Source: Morinoia aosen (lineage: Eukaryota > Arthropoda > Malacostraca > Amphipoda > Talitridae). From it: a DNA stretch of 64,000 nucleotides. This document shows, in pieces, positions 47,898 to 57,175 of this stretch. Each line of letters starts with the position of its first letter. Position 1 is the stretch's first letter. The notes beneath the pieces are model-generated. The model was not told the DNA's origin, ran no database searches, and saw only the letters and a program-made list of their open reading frames with translations. The position numbers and the translations under genes were made by a program. The stretch lies in NCBI GenBank assembly GCA_030386875.1, contig CM059568.1, forward strand, positions 29,568,120-29,632,119, given 5' to 3'.

Positions 47898-50800
47898 TCA
47901 GATGTAGTTGTAGAAGTTTATTTGTCTGATAAAGTTGTACAACGGTCCCCCAAACTTAACCTGGTCGCCATCTCCAAGGTAACCCTCCAAGGTGTCCGGG
48001 GGACGTCCGCCAAACCAGAGGTTCCGCGCAGTATCATGACACCGACACTCGACAAGTATGTGGTGCACTGTCAGTGGGGCCTCACAAGCCCCGCACGTCG
48101 GTGCCATGCCCCCCTCCATCAAATGTCCATGAGTGGCGTGCGTGTGGCCAATGCGTAGTCGGCATAGTTTCACTTCCCAAGGGCGGTTTTGCTGGTAGCT
48201 GGTAGCGAAGGGCACTATTGATTCTTTTAATGATCTCAGTTTGTTGTCCGCTTGGGCTGCCCACTCCTCTGCCCACTTTCGATTCACCTTACTCTTTATT
48301 GCTGCTTTGTAGTCAGTTGAGGGAATTGGTTTTCGTACGATGGTTTGCCGGTGGGTTGCCAGAACGGCGGCAGTATCCGCCCGCTCGTTGCCCCTCACCC
48401 CAACGTGACTAGGTACCCAGCAGAGCGCAATCCGTTTCCCACTTTGCTGTATCGCCAGTTGAATTGCAAGACTGAGAGGGTGTCGAGGTTTGTATTGTGC
48501 AATCCCCATAAGCGCACTACGACAGTCAGACACAATGGTCACAGATCCCGTGGAAGCAAAGCGGCAGGCTTGGACAGCAGTCAGGATAGCATACAGTTCA
48601 GCTGTGTAGCTGGATGCTACTCGTTGGATCCTTTCAGATGATTCATTATCCCCCCGTACTACAGCAAATCCAGTACCGGATTCATTACGAGCACCGTCCG
48701 TGTAATATATTGTTGACGCGCTGTGGGATGCCAAGTGGTCCAAGAACACCGATCGAGCTGCCACTGGCCCCACCTGCGATTTCCTCACATTGTACATCTC
48801 CCTGCACAATCTTTGAGCACCTGCTTGCCAGGGTGGGAAGACGTATGGCATTTCCACCAGCACATTGTCGAAGCGTACATCGTAGTATTCCAGCAGATTC
48901 GTGGCTCTCACGTAAAATGGTCGGGGTGTCGTCGATTCTGGAGCGTAGGTATGAGGCGGGATATTTCTAAGTTCTTGAAGTGTGTATGTATTGGGGTTTA
49001 TTTGCAGGCGGAGATAGTAGTTCATAATTTTTATTGCACGATATTGCTCTACTGTCTTGGTCCCGGTCTCGCTGTGTAGTGAATCTATGGGTGAGCTTCG
49101 AAAGGCGCCAGCTGCTATTCTCAAAGCTGCATTTTGGATCGGTTGTATAGTCGCCAGTAGCGAAGGGCAGGCGGACCCATAGGCTTCGCATCCATAATCA
49201 ATTTTAGGTTTGATTAGGGCTATGTAGAGACGTAGTAACAGTTTTTTGTCGGATCCGTATGACGAGTGGGCGAGGAACTTCAGGAGGTTCAGCCCTTTAA
49301 TGCATGACGTCTTCAGTTGTTGAATGTGGGGTCGCCATGTTAGGCTCTCATCTATAGTTAAGCCGAGGTATTTGTATGTCTGCACCTGGTTGATGTTTTC
49401 CCCATGTAGGACCAGTTGCGGTGCGATTTTGGTACACCCACGTACTCGGCAGATATGCATGCTGTTTGTCTTGGTAGTAGAAAAACGAAATCCAGTTCGG
49501 TCAGTCCAGCGTTCCAGTCGGTTTATTGCGATTTGGAGTTGTCTTTCCAGCGTGTCCGTTCGGTGTCCTGCTATATATACGGCAAAATCATCCACATATA
49601 GGGAGCTTTTTACATAGAGAGGTAAGTCTTCTGCTATATCGTTGATCGCAATCAGGAAGCAGGTGCAGCTTAGCACACTGCCCTGGGGCACTCCTTCTTG
49701 TAAATATTTTGTGTCGGAGAAGGAATTCCCTACACGTACCTTTATCTTGCGATCGGTGAGGAAATTATTGACAAAGTGCAGTAGGTGTCCTCTGAGTCCT
49801 CCAGTGTGGAGCTTTTTAATTATATTATATCGCCATGCAGTATCATACGCCCTAGCCAAGTCGAAGAAGATGACCAGGAAGTGTTGCTTCTGACTCATTG
49901 CCGTACGGATAGCGGTTTCTAGGCACACGACGTTGTCGGTTGTACTATGGAACGGTCTGAAACCGCACTGCACGTTTGTAATTTTATTATTTGCTTCTAA
50001 GAAGAACATGAGCCGTGAGTTGATTATTCTTTCCAATAGTTTGCTCAAGCAACTTGTGAGGGCAATCGGTCTGTAATTTCCCACGCACTGCGGGTCTTTT
50101 CCTGGTTTAGGGATGGGGATTATTATTGCAGTTTTCCACTGGTCCGGGAATACATCGTGCAAAAAGATGTAGTTGAATAGGTGTAATAGGAGCTGGTGGA
50201 AAGATTCATGCGCGCGTTTTACCATTGCATAGGTAATGGTATCAGGTCCCGGGGCTTTTTCTTTACTTCTTGATAGGGCTCCGTGTAGTTCTTCTATATT
50301 GAGTGGAACATTGTAAATATCGTTGTTGTCTCCAAAGCGTAGCACCTGGCTCTCCATTCTTTGCTTATGGGTTGAGAAGTTAGCGCTGACGTTGGAGATG
50401 TTGCTTGTCGTGGCTATGTGGTTTCCGATTAGGTTTGCAACTGTAGTCGGATTGCTATGGAGGCGTTGGTCGTTGTCCACTATTACTGGCGTTGGGGAGT
50501 GAGTGAACTTACTTGATAGTTTCTTCACTCTTTTCCAGACAGAGGTCATGCTCGTCCGGGATGTGATGCTGTTGAGGTATGTTTCCCATGACTTGGAACG
50601 TTTCTGTTGAAATGTTTTCCTACAAATGGCTCTCGCTCGGTTGTAACGTATTTTGTTGGCGATGCTGTTGTATCTGCGCAAGGCTCTTCCTGCTCTTCTT
50701 CTCTCACGCTTTACGTCGTCGCATTCTTCATCCCACCACGGGACTGGTGGTCTCTGAAGCGTTCCGCTGGTGAGAGGTATAGCGGCATTGGCGGCCGATA

Positions 50801-51599
50801 GGAGAATGTTGCACACGTTGTCCAGGAATATCTCTGTATTTTCACTTGTATACAACTCAGGGTTCTCGACGGCAGTTTGGGTGTAATACATGGGCCAGTT
50901 TGCTTTTGCAGTATTAAACCGGGGGATGCGCTCGTGGTTTGTGGTTGGTTGGATGAGTTCTAATTGAATTGGATAGTGATCACTGTCGTGCAAATCATCG
51001 TGAACGGAGTATCTAAAGTCGAGCTGGCAGTTTGACGAGCAAATCGTCAGGTCTATTGCAGAGGTAGTGGATGTTTGGTGATGGAAGTGGGTGTGCTGGC
51101 CTGAGTTGAGGAGTGCGACGTCGTGCGTTAGCAGTAGGCGCTCCACCAATCGTCCTCGGGCGTTTGTAGTATGGTCTCCCCAAAGCGTACTTCGTGCATT
51201 AAAATCTCCCATGATTATGAACGGTTCAGGCAGCTGTAGTATTAGCGAGTTTAGGTCTTCATAGGTGACATCCAGGTGGGGTAGATAGAGGGAGCATAGA
51301 GTGTAGCTTTTGTTGAGGTGAATCCGAGCAGCAACTGCCTGCAAGTTTGTGTTCAGCCTCAATATTTTGTATGGGACTGAATAATGGACGAGGATTGCAG
51401 CACCTCGCTCATGGTTGTCGGCACGAGTAACAGTGGATATGATTATTTTATAATGCGAGGGGGGATGGGCTTGTTGATTTCGTAACATTGTTTCTTGTAG
51501 ACACATACAAATTGGTGTTTGGTCATGTAAGATTTTTTTTATTTCATTGAATTTGGTTCGGTAGGATTGTAGATTCCATTGGATGAGTGTCTTCAGCAT
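47898..51599 (-). CDS. LINE ORF2: endonuclease, reverse transcriptase, RNase H
   Basis: 1233 residues. The apurinic-type endonuclease (about 1-225) shows QETML at 35, MGDFNARSTLWG near 130 and SDHYPI at 206. Reverse transcriptase (about 455-760) shows NYRPIALT at 508, FFDLARAYDTAW near 578, EGVPQGSVLS near 635 and the catalytic box YVDD at 668-671. RNase H (about 960-1080) shows YYTDGARNESG, SYTAELYA, IVSDCRSA and PSHVGVRGNERAD, so all four acidic positions and the His are visible. A C-terminal CCHC motif (CGAC...HHILVEC, about 1169-1185) closes it. It starts at ATG 51599-51597, sharing its A with the ORF1 stop (TGATG). The protein nicks target DNA and copies the RNA in place. Confidence 0.95.
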   Translation of the reverse strand: MLKTLIQWNLQSYRTKFNEIKKILHDQTPICMCLQETMLRNQQAHPPSHYKIIISTVTRADNHERGAAILVHYSVPYKILRLNTNLQAVAARIHLNKSYTLCSLYLPHLDVTYEDLNSLILQLPEPFIIMGDFNARSTLWGDHTTNARGRLVERLLLTHDVALLNSGQHTHFHHQTSTTSAIDLTICSSNCQLDFRYSVHDDLHDSDHYPIQLELIQPTTNHERIPRFNTAKANWPMYYTQTAVENPELYTSENTEIFLDNVCNILLSAANAAIPLTSGTLQRPPVPWWDEECDDVKRERRRAGRALRRYNSIANKIRYNRARAICRKTFQQKRSKSWETYLNSITSRTSMTSVWKRVKKLSSKFTHSPTPVIVDNDQRLHSNPTTVANLIGNHIATTSNISNVSANFSTHKQRMESQVLRFGDNNDIYNVPLNIEELHGALSRSKEKAPGPDTITYAMVKRAHESFHQLLLHLFNYIFLHDVFPDQWKTAIIIPIPKPGKDPQCVGNYRPIALTSCLSKLLERIINSRLMFFLEANNKITNVQCGFRPFHSTTDNVVCLETAIRTAMSQKQHFLVIFFDLARAYDTAWRYNIIKKLHTGGLRGHLLHFVNNFLTDRKIKVRVGNSFSDTKYLQEGVPQGSVLSCTCFLIAINDIAEDLPLYVKSSLYVDDFAVYIAGHRTDTLERQLQIAINRLERWTDRTGFRFSTTKTNSMHICRVRGCTKIAPQLVLHGENINQVQTYKYLGLTIDESLTWRPHIQQLKTSCIKGLNLLKFLAHSSYGSDKKLLLRLYIALIKPKIDYGCEAYGSACPSLLATIQPIQNAALRIAAGAFRSSPIDSLHSETGTKTVEQYRAIKIMNYYLRLQINPNTYTLQELRNIPPHTYAPESTTPRPFYVRATNLLEYYDVRFDNVLVEMPYVFPPWQAGAQRLCREMYNVRKSQVGPVAARSVFLDHLASHSASTIYYTDGARNESGTGFAVVRGDNESSERIQRVASSYTAELYAILTAVQACRFASTGSVTIVSDCRSALMGIAQYKPRHPLSLAIQLAIQQSGKRIALCWVPSHVGVRGNERADTAAVLATHRQTIVRKPIPSTDYKAAIKSKVNRKWAEEWAAQADNKLRSLKESIVPFATSYQQNRPWEVKLCRLRIGHTHATHGHLMEGGMAPTCGACEAPLTVHHILVECRCHDTARNLWFGGRPPDTLEGYLGDGDQVKFGGPLYNFIRQINFYNYI

Positions 51600-53710
51600 C
51601 AGCGCCTATTCTGCTCCCAAGGCCGCGGTTGTTGGCCTATTACAGGAATTTTGCACTCATTAGAGCCACGATTGGCAGCTCCAGAGCTAGGGCGTACGGC
51701 TGGTCTACCACGTGGTGGTATTTCCTTTGTTCCCAAGGGTGTCCTGTGGGATTTATTGGGTGACTTTTGCCGTACTTTCTTTGATGGATTGTCTTTTTTG
51801 CTATTGCTGGTTTGATCGACCGAGCTGTCACTGTCGTATGTTGATAGCTGGTTTAGACTGTCTGGCCTATTGAGTCTCTTAAAAGTGTATCTGTTCGCTT
51901 TTCCTTCTTCGCGCGCTGGCGTTTTCTTAGTTGGTTCCTTCGATATCTGGGTCCGTGGTGGGCAAGTAGGATCCAGTTGTTTTTGTGAATTATCTTGGGT
52001 TTTGCCATGAGTCGTCATTTTTACTGCACCAGGAGGTAAGTCTTTGCCGCTACCGGGTTCGCTCGCACTTTCCTCCGTTGGTGGCTTCGGGGGTACGGCA
52101 CTTTTGTCCGGCAGTCTATGTGGCGTCTTACTTACATTAGCGTCCTCTGCAGCTGGTTGTGGAGTCGAGTCCGGGATAGTCGTGGGTGCGATAGTTGGTG
52201 TTGCATCTGGGAGTTTTAGCGTTTGCGTTGTTGTGTTGAGGGCGCCAGGTATTGTACTAGATGTGCTTGCCTGTAGATTCGTTTCGGTGCGCGCCGGGTT
52301 ATTTGCTGTGTCGGGGTTTGATCTTGGCGTTTGAAGTACCGTGCTGTAGAGGCGGTTGTGGTCTGGTGATCGTTCCAGGACCATTTGGAGAGCTTCAGGA
52401 CGGGGAATTTTTTCTTTTCCTTGAGTGGCCAGGACTTCATTTTCAAGTATGTACTTGGGACAGCTTCTATCGTTGGAATAATGTTCTTGCTGACAATGGT
52501 AGCAGCAGATCGGATTTCTACAATCCAGTTTTTTGTGTCCTGTTTCTCCACATCGGGCACAGGTTTCAGTCTCACTTCGGCAATACTTAGCTACGTGGCC
52601 AAATCGCTGGCATCTAAAGCATTGCTGCGGTCTCTCCTTGTATGCTTCGACAATTTCGTGGTGCCAAGATGTGAGGGAGATGGTTCTTGGAAGGGAATGT
52701 TTTTCAAAGGTAAGGATGTAGGTATTTGTTGCAACTAGTTCTCCTTCTCTCTTTATCTTCACTCGCCGGACGTCCGTAACTCCTTGGTCGCTCAGTTGCC
52801 TTCTCAAATCGTCCTCTGAGCATCCTCCAAAAGCGTGGCTACGCACAACGCCCTTTATCACATTGAGGGTCCGATGGGGAGAAACGACAACTGGATTTCC
52901 AGCAATGCGTGTTATGGACTGGAGTTTCTTCGTTTGGTCTTCCGACTGGGTGGTTATTAGTAGAGAACTCTTGCCCCATCTTGAGATTTTCTCCGGGTCA
53001 CCTATTTGGGTTCTGATGTCTTTGTCAACTTGGATCACGTTGAGGTTTCTGATTATGTCTAGGTTTGGAAAGTTTATATTGATGTACTTTGCATAGTACG
53101 GCGTGTCTGTATACTCTTCATCATATGCAGTCCACTGTCTTCCCGTTCGCTGCGGGCGCCTACGTCGTTCAGGTCCTCCTCTGTTTACTCTCGTCCACCG
53201 TGGGCCACTATCGTGGGGACCTAGCGGTGTTTCAGGCATCCCAGTCTCTCGTGCAATAAGTGGTTGCTTCTGGTGTGCCTGCTCTTGTGCCATCTTCCGG
53301 GCCGAGTCCAAAGTTGGCTCTCCTCGGTGATTAGAATTTGTGTTGCGTCTCTTATTAAATGTCGGGTTGAAAGGCTCGAGCGTGTATTCACTTTGCTGTT
53401 GCAGCTCCTCGCGTTCCTCGCCACTCGCAGATATGCTCTGCAATGGTTTTGGTGCCGCGGAGGTTGACAGAGAATTGCCTTCCGCATTTCCTGTCTGGGA
53501 GGTGTCCAAGAAGTCCGGGGGCGGGTTGAGGTCGTCACCATCAAGTTGTTTTACGGTTTGGGGGGGGTTTGAGTTTGAAATATCCATGGTTAATAGGTTA
53601 GGTCTCACCTGTGCCCTGAGCCGGCACCAGCTTTGGGCGGCCGCCAACAAGGGGAACCCTTCTGTCAGGCTCACGGAGTCCCGACGGGCACACTCACTAA
53701 GCACAGGCAT
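51599..53710 (-). CDS. LINE ORF1: gag-like RNA-binding protein with three CCHC knuckles
   Basis: 703 residues. The N-terminal part is polar and low complexity. A pre-knuckle domain (about 275-355) is followed by knuckles at 364-419: CFRCQRFGHVAKYC, CARCGETGHKKLDC and CYHCQQEHYSNDRSC. The tail is Pro/Ser/Thr/Lys-rich. It packages the LINE RNA into a particle. The longest frame starts at 53710. A second in-frame Met (MDISNSNPPQT, residue 42) begins the first polar stretch and could be the real start, since the preceding 41 residues (Cys/Arg/Leu-rich) look like translated leader. The TGA stop overlaps the ORF2 start. Confidence 0.93.
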   Translation of the reverse strand: MPVLSECARRDSVSLTEGFPLLAAAQSWCRLRAQVRPNLLTMDISNSNPPQTVKQLDGDDLNPPPDFLDTSQTGNAEGNSLSTSAAPKPLQSISASGEEREELQQQSEYTLEPFNPTFNKRRNTNSNHRGEPTLDSARKMAQEQAHQKQPLIARETGMPETPLGPHDSGPRWTRVNRGGPERRRRPQRTGRQWTAYDEEYTDTPYYAKYININFPNLDIIRNLNVIQVDKDIRTQIGDPEKISRWGKSSLLITTQSEDQTKKLQSITRIAGNPVVVSPHRTLNVIKGVVRSHAFGGCSEDDLRRQLSDQGVTDVRRVKIKREGELVATNTYILTFEKHSLPRTISLTSWHHEIVEAYKERPQQCFRCQRFGHVAKYCRSETETCARCGETGHKKLDCRNPICCYHCQQEHYSNDRSCPKYILENEVLATQGKEKIPRPEALQMVLERSPDHNRLYSTVLQTPRSNPDTANNPARTETNLQASTSSTIPGALNTTTQTLKLPDATPTIAPTTIPDSTPQPAAEDANVSKTPHRLPDKSAVPPKPPTEESASEPGSGKDLPPGAVKMTTHGKTQDNSQKQLDPTCPPRTQISKEPTKKTPAREEGKANRYTFKRLNRPDSLNQLSTYDSDSSVDQTSNSKKDNPSKKVRQKSPNKSHRTPLGTKEIPPRGRPAVRPSSGAANRGSNECKIPVIGQQPRPWEQNRR

Positions 53711-54082
53711 AGCTCCTGGCGCGAGCAGATGCAGCAGGTTGTTGCGCTTGACTAACCAGCGAGACGTTTCCGCGCCTCACTGGCGTTTAAACCGCCCCCC
53801 GCCTTTCCACCCGGCCATCGGCTAACCCTTGCCGCGCACGACTATCAGGCCGGCAGGTCGGGTCTAGGTCCCGGCCGGCCTTACAAACAAATCCAAGGAG
53901 AGGTCAGTGTGTGTCCAGGAGAGTATCCAGTTGTCAGCTCGGTTGTCAATGTTGCCATCCCAGTTGGTCTGGATCTCGGCCCAAGCCTGTCTGTCATGGT
54001 TGAACCTGGGACAGCATAGCCTTGGGCTTCATTGAACACACAAGCCCCCTCCCCGCGACAAGGACAGGATGGCGTGAGGGGG
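53711..54082 (-). promoter_or_regulatory. 5' UTR and presumed internal promoter of the I-group LINE
   Basis: About 370 GC-rich bases between the upstream target duplication and the longest ORF1 frame. LINEs of this group start transcription at their first base from an internal promoter. I cannot pick out its elements here, so the promoter role is inferred from the family. Confidence 0.5.
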
Positions 54083-54138
54083 CGCTAATTCCCATGGATA
54101 CAATAATTGTATCCCCCTGAGGGGTTTGAATTACTTAA

Positions 54139-56400
54139 TCATGGGCATAAAATGTCTTGGTAAACCTAAGACAACAAAAAAATTAAAAACAAGGCGCCTC
54201 ACAGCTCTATATGACGTATTCCAACAAAACAAAAATAAGTGAAATGGCCACAAAAAATTTTCGCCAGAAAAATAATGTGAAAGTATTTGAACGCTAACTC
54301 AGTTCCATTAATTTATGGACAAGGATAATTATTGTGGCTTTGATGAACAAACGCATATAGGTATCACAGAAATGACGTTGACATATTGCACGCCAGGAGC
54401 ACTGAAACAGTCGTTGGTAACATTTGATGGGAAAGAAACTGCAGAGCTCGGCTAAAATTCAACACACATGCTGTACAACGAGTGGAATACGTCAAGGTCT
54501 CAGACAGAGTTTTGTGCCTTTGACGGCCTCCTGTACCCGGAGGCAAATGATACAATAAATGTGCAGCAAGTAAATAAAATGTCTTGTACTCTACAAACGT
54601 GGGAACGGGCGCACACGTTTCCTCTGAGATTGAAGCCTATCGACGGTTGTGACTCACACCACATCTGTACCGATAGCAAACAAACTAACAATGCGGCTAA
54701 CTAAACTGTAAAAACTTAGCACTTATATTTTATTGAGTTAGGTTACAGGATAAAACGCGTAAGAAATTGATTAATTAAACTCTAACAGACATGAATGAAA
54801 TCTGATGGATTGTTAGAGCTGTGGATTTTTGTTCAATTAGACGTAAATAATCAGCTACAAAAATCGCTTTCGGAATTGGGAAATGGTCCGCGGTAATAAT
54901 CATGTACATACCCAACTCCCACATTATTTGCCTTCAAGAGGTAACCATACAATTTTGTCCTTACTTCTCCAGCTAATGAGGACTACCATTACCATAGAGG
55001 TGCCGTAATAGCCAAACATAAACATTAGGCTCTGAGAATAAGGACCGGCCCGAAATTGATGAAGACCTCTCAATCCTTGATGACGCTTACATTAATTGCT
55101 CTAAAATTATCAAGCTTAAATGAGCTCTTTTTTTCTATCCGACAATTTTCTAAACTCAATTAGTACTGACGTAGTACCACAGTTTAGCAGCACGAAGTTT
55201 ATCTTGAAGTGTGTTAGCCAGGTTTGCATTCCATCCAAACACCTCGCTAAAAGCAAGAAAAATTCAAAGTTCAACTCCACAAGTATGCCAAAATCGAACA
55301 TCATTTCCATCTACATGCATCAAAAGGCTACTATTGACTGCATGAAGGCTCAGGAAGACCCAAGGAAGGTACGAGTGAAACTACAAAAACATGAGCTGCA
55401 CGTACGTGCCTGCCTTCTGCATTTCCGAAAGAATGCCAGCAATGAAGTTATGGCACACCTGAACACTACCTACCGAGTAGATTTACTAAAGCAACGCGGC
55501 GTCCTCATAAAGCATCAAGCAGTAACAATGTAGCGACACGCTATAATTCTGTGCTTGGACAGGCGTAGCATTTATTTCTCATACGATGCCACGGTACAAA
55601 AGAAGAAAATCTAAATAAAGTTGCACATTACAATTACTGTATCGAGCAACCGTTGAAATGCGCCCAAACAATGGTCAAAATAGGCCTTGGAAATTTACAA
55701 TTTGTCAATTTACTTATTCAAAAAAGACAAGTTGAAGCGTAGTGCCCGAGCAAACGCTGCGCTGCAGGTCGCGTTCCAAGTCAAGCAAGTTGCAGAAATT
55801 TTTTAGATTTCTTTCCCAACTTTTCGACCGTTTCGGAGGTTCTGATGGTAAGGTACCATATTTTTACTAGTTTTAGGATATTAATCATGAAATCTAGATT
55901 TCATTAACGGCAAAGAAAAAATTGACAACATTGTGTAGCAAAATGAACAAATATTCTCGTACTGTTATGGATAATTGTGAACTGGTAGTGTAAGAAGATA
56001 CAGTTCTTCACAATGTTCATCATACAAATTGACATCACAACCTTACCACTCCCATAGTTACTCTAGTATTCATTTCTACAAGAAAATCTTTCAGGACCAC
56101 AAGATAACACGGAGTATTAGTCAATTACTTGCTGAGAAGATGACAAGTCAGAAGCACGAAAAGATTATTCATCCAATGGCGAACACACAATGAAATTTTG
56201 AAAACCTAAAAACTTTGTATGCTTTTATAGATAATCTCATTCCAGGATAACACAATGAAGGACAAACACGTTTGATAGCCCACGTAGCAAAATGCCTTTA
56301 CTGCTGAACACGTTTTTCCCAACGCTGATTATTCTTTTAATTTTAAAAATAAAATAAAATATCGTAGCAACTAAGAAGGCTGTGAAGTTAACGACCTCAC
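54139..56400. other. Stretch without a recognised gene
   Basis: A 137-codon plus-strand ORF at 55120-55533 (Lys-rich, no motif) was seen, but nothing supports it as a gene. The rest is AT-rich. Confidence 0.3.
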
Positions 56401-56639
56401 AGGACCTCGCGCACGCTCGTGGAGGGCTGAGGTCAGGCAAAGTCTACATTGGAGGCGGGCAAGAAAAAACTGCGCCGCAGGAGCCGCTTGCGTCCGGGCC
56501 AAATTGGTTTTTATTGCTGGGACGCAAGAGTAACTTTCTGCTGGGCTAGGTGTTCTGGGTAGACACTCTCAAATAAGAGCCGGACGAGATCGGAGAGGCT
56601 GCTTCAGGGGTAGCTCTGCAAGTAGAGGTAGAACTCAGT
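56401..56639 (-). other. Candidate noncoding first exon
   Basis: From the predicted start at 56639 the GC-rich sequence runs to a good donor (CCT followed by gtgagg at 56400-56395). The only early ATG is followed at once by a stop (ATGTAG), fitting an untranslated first exon. It may belong to the RasGAP gene; no acceptor partner can be proven from sequence alone. Confidence 0.3.
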
Positions 56640-56660
56640 GGCCGGGAACTACTCAACCAC

Positions 56661-56669
56661 CCTTTTATA
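56661..56669 (-). promoter_or_regulatory. TATA box, candidate upstream promoter
   Basis: TATAAAAGG on the minus strand, followed 30 bases downstream by an initiator-like CACTGAG (A at 56639), inside a GC-rich island (about 56400-56660). It is oriented like the RasGAP gene and lies 11.7 kb upstream of its first visible exon, so it may drive that gene. This link is inference. Confidence 0.45.
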
Positions 56670-56806
56670 CTTTAACTTGTTGTTGCACTGTGCCAATAGC
56701 ATATCAAGATGAGTTTTTTTTGCACAAATAACTCAATTTAAAAAGCATGAAAAATTAATACAAGCCTTCGCAATAATTCAAAATAAACTAAAAGTTATAG
56801 CTCGAA

Positions 56807-57161
56807 GATTAGATTAGTCGTTAGTTTTAGCCTCCCTACCCAGCAACAAATGCGATCCAAAGAGAGGAAGGAGGAAGGCACCATTTAGTATGGAGTTGAG
56901 AAAACGCGGAATCTATGCAGAAAGGCATAGAAACAGTAAGTTGGGAAAGAAGATCATGAAACAAGACCAAAGTTGAAGAAGAGAGTAGTAGGTGTTGAAG
57001 AACAGGACAGCAGTAAACCGAAAAAAGGTGGTCTTTAACATAACAAAAACATTTTATTTCAACAAAAAGAAGGCCTACCTAACTCTCAGCTCGGGCCCTC
57101 ACATTGTCCCCCTGGGAGCGCTAGTTCCCATAGATACAATAATTGTATCCCCCTGAGGGAG
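56807..57161 (-). mobile_element. ~355-bp SINE-like family, copy 5, complete with 14-bp target duplication
   Basis: A full copy flanked by AGTTATAGCTCGAA at 56793-56806 and 57162-57175. Head side (right): 'ccccctgaggg' and the palindrome GATACAAT-A-ATTGTATC (57133-57149). Middle: 'aacaggacagcagtaaaccg'. Tail side (left): GATTAGATTAG. It serves as the reference copy for the family. Confidence 0.88.
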
Positions 57162-57175
57162 AGTTATAGCTCGAA

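Larger units (their letters stand above)
47728..54082 (-). mobile_element. Structurally complete I-group LINE (~6.35 kb)
   Basis: Bounded by a perfect 14-bp target duplication GCGCTAATTCCCAT (47714-47727 and 54083-54096). Read on the minus strand, it starts CCCCTCACGCC, has a 5' UTR of about 370 bases, ORF1 (703 codons), ORF2 (1233 codons), a 3' UTR of about 150 bases, and a TAA-repeat tail (plus-strand ATT repeats at about 47728-47745). RNase H downstream of RT together with the TAA tail fits the I group of the Jockey superfamily. Neither ORF shows a visible break, so this copy is probably young. It lies upstream of the visible exons of the RasGAP gene, on the same strand. Confidence 0.92.
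47390..54124 (-). mobile_element. ~355-bp SINE-like family, copy 4, split by a LINE
   Basis: The left part is 47390-47727 and the right part 54083-54124 (ending 'aataattgtatccccctgag' plus GGG). The outer target duplication TTTGAATTACTTAA (47376-47389 and 54125-54138) is perfect, so the whole nest was one insertion site before the LINE arrived. The interruption lies at the 'gcgctaattcccat' string near the family's head. Confidence 0.88.

Noticed and set aside
47922-53825. Many plus-strand ORFs of 60-160 codons
   Set aside because: They are shadows of the minus-strand LINE ORF1 and ORF2, which carry all the domain motifs.
55120-55533. 137-codon ORF
   Set aside because: Lys- and Ser-rich text without motif, homology or splice signals; chance ORF is likely in this length of DNA.
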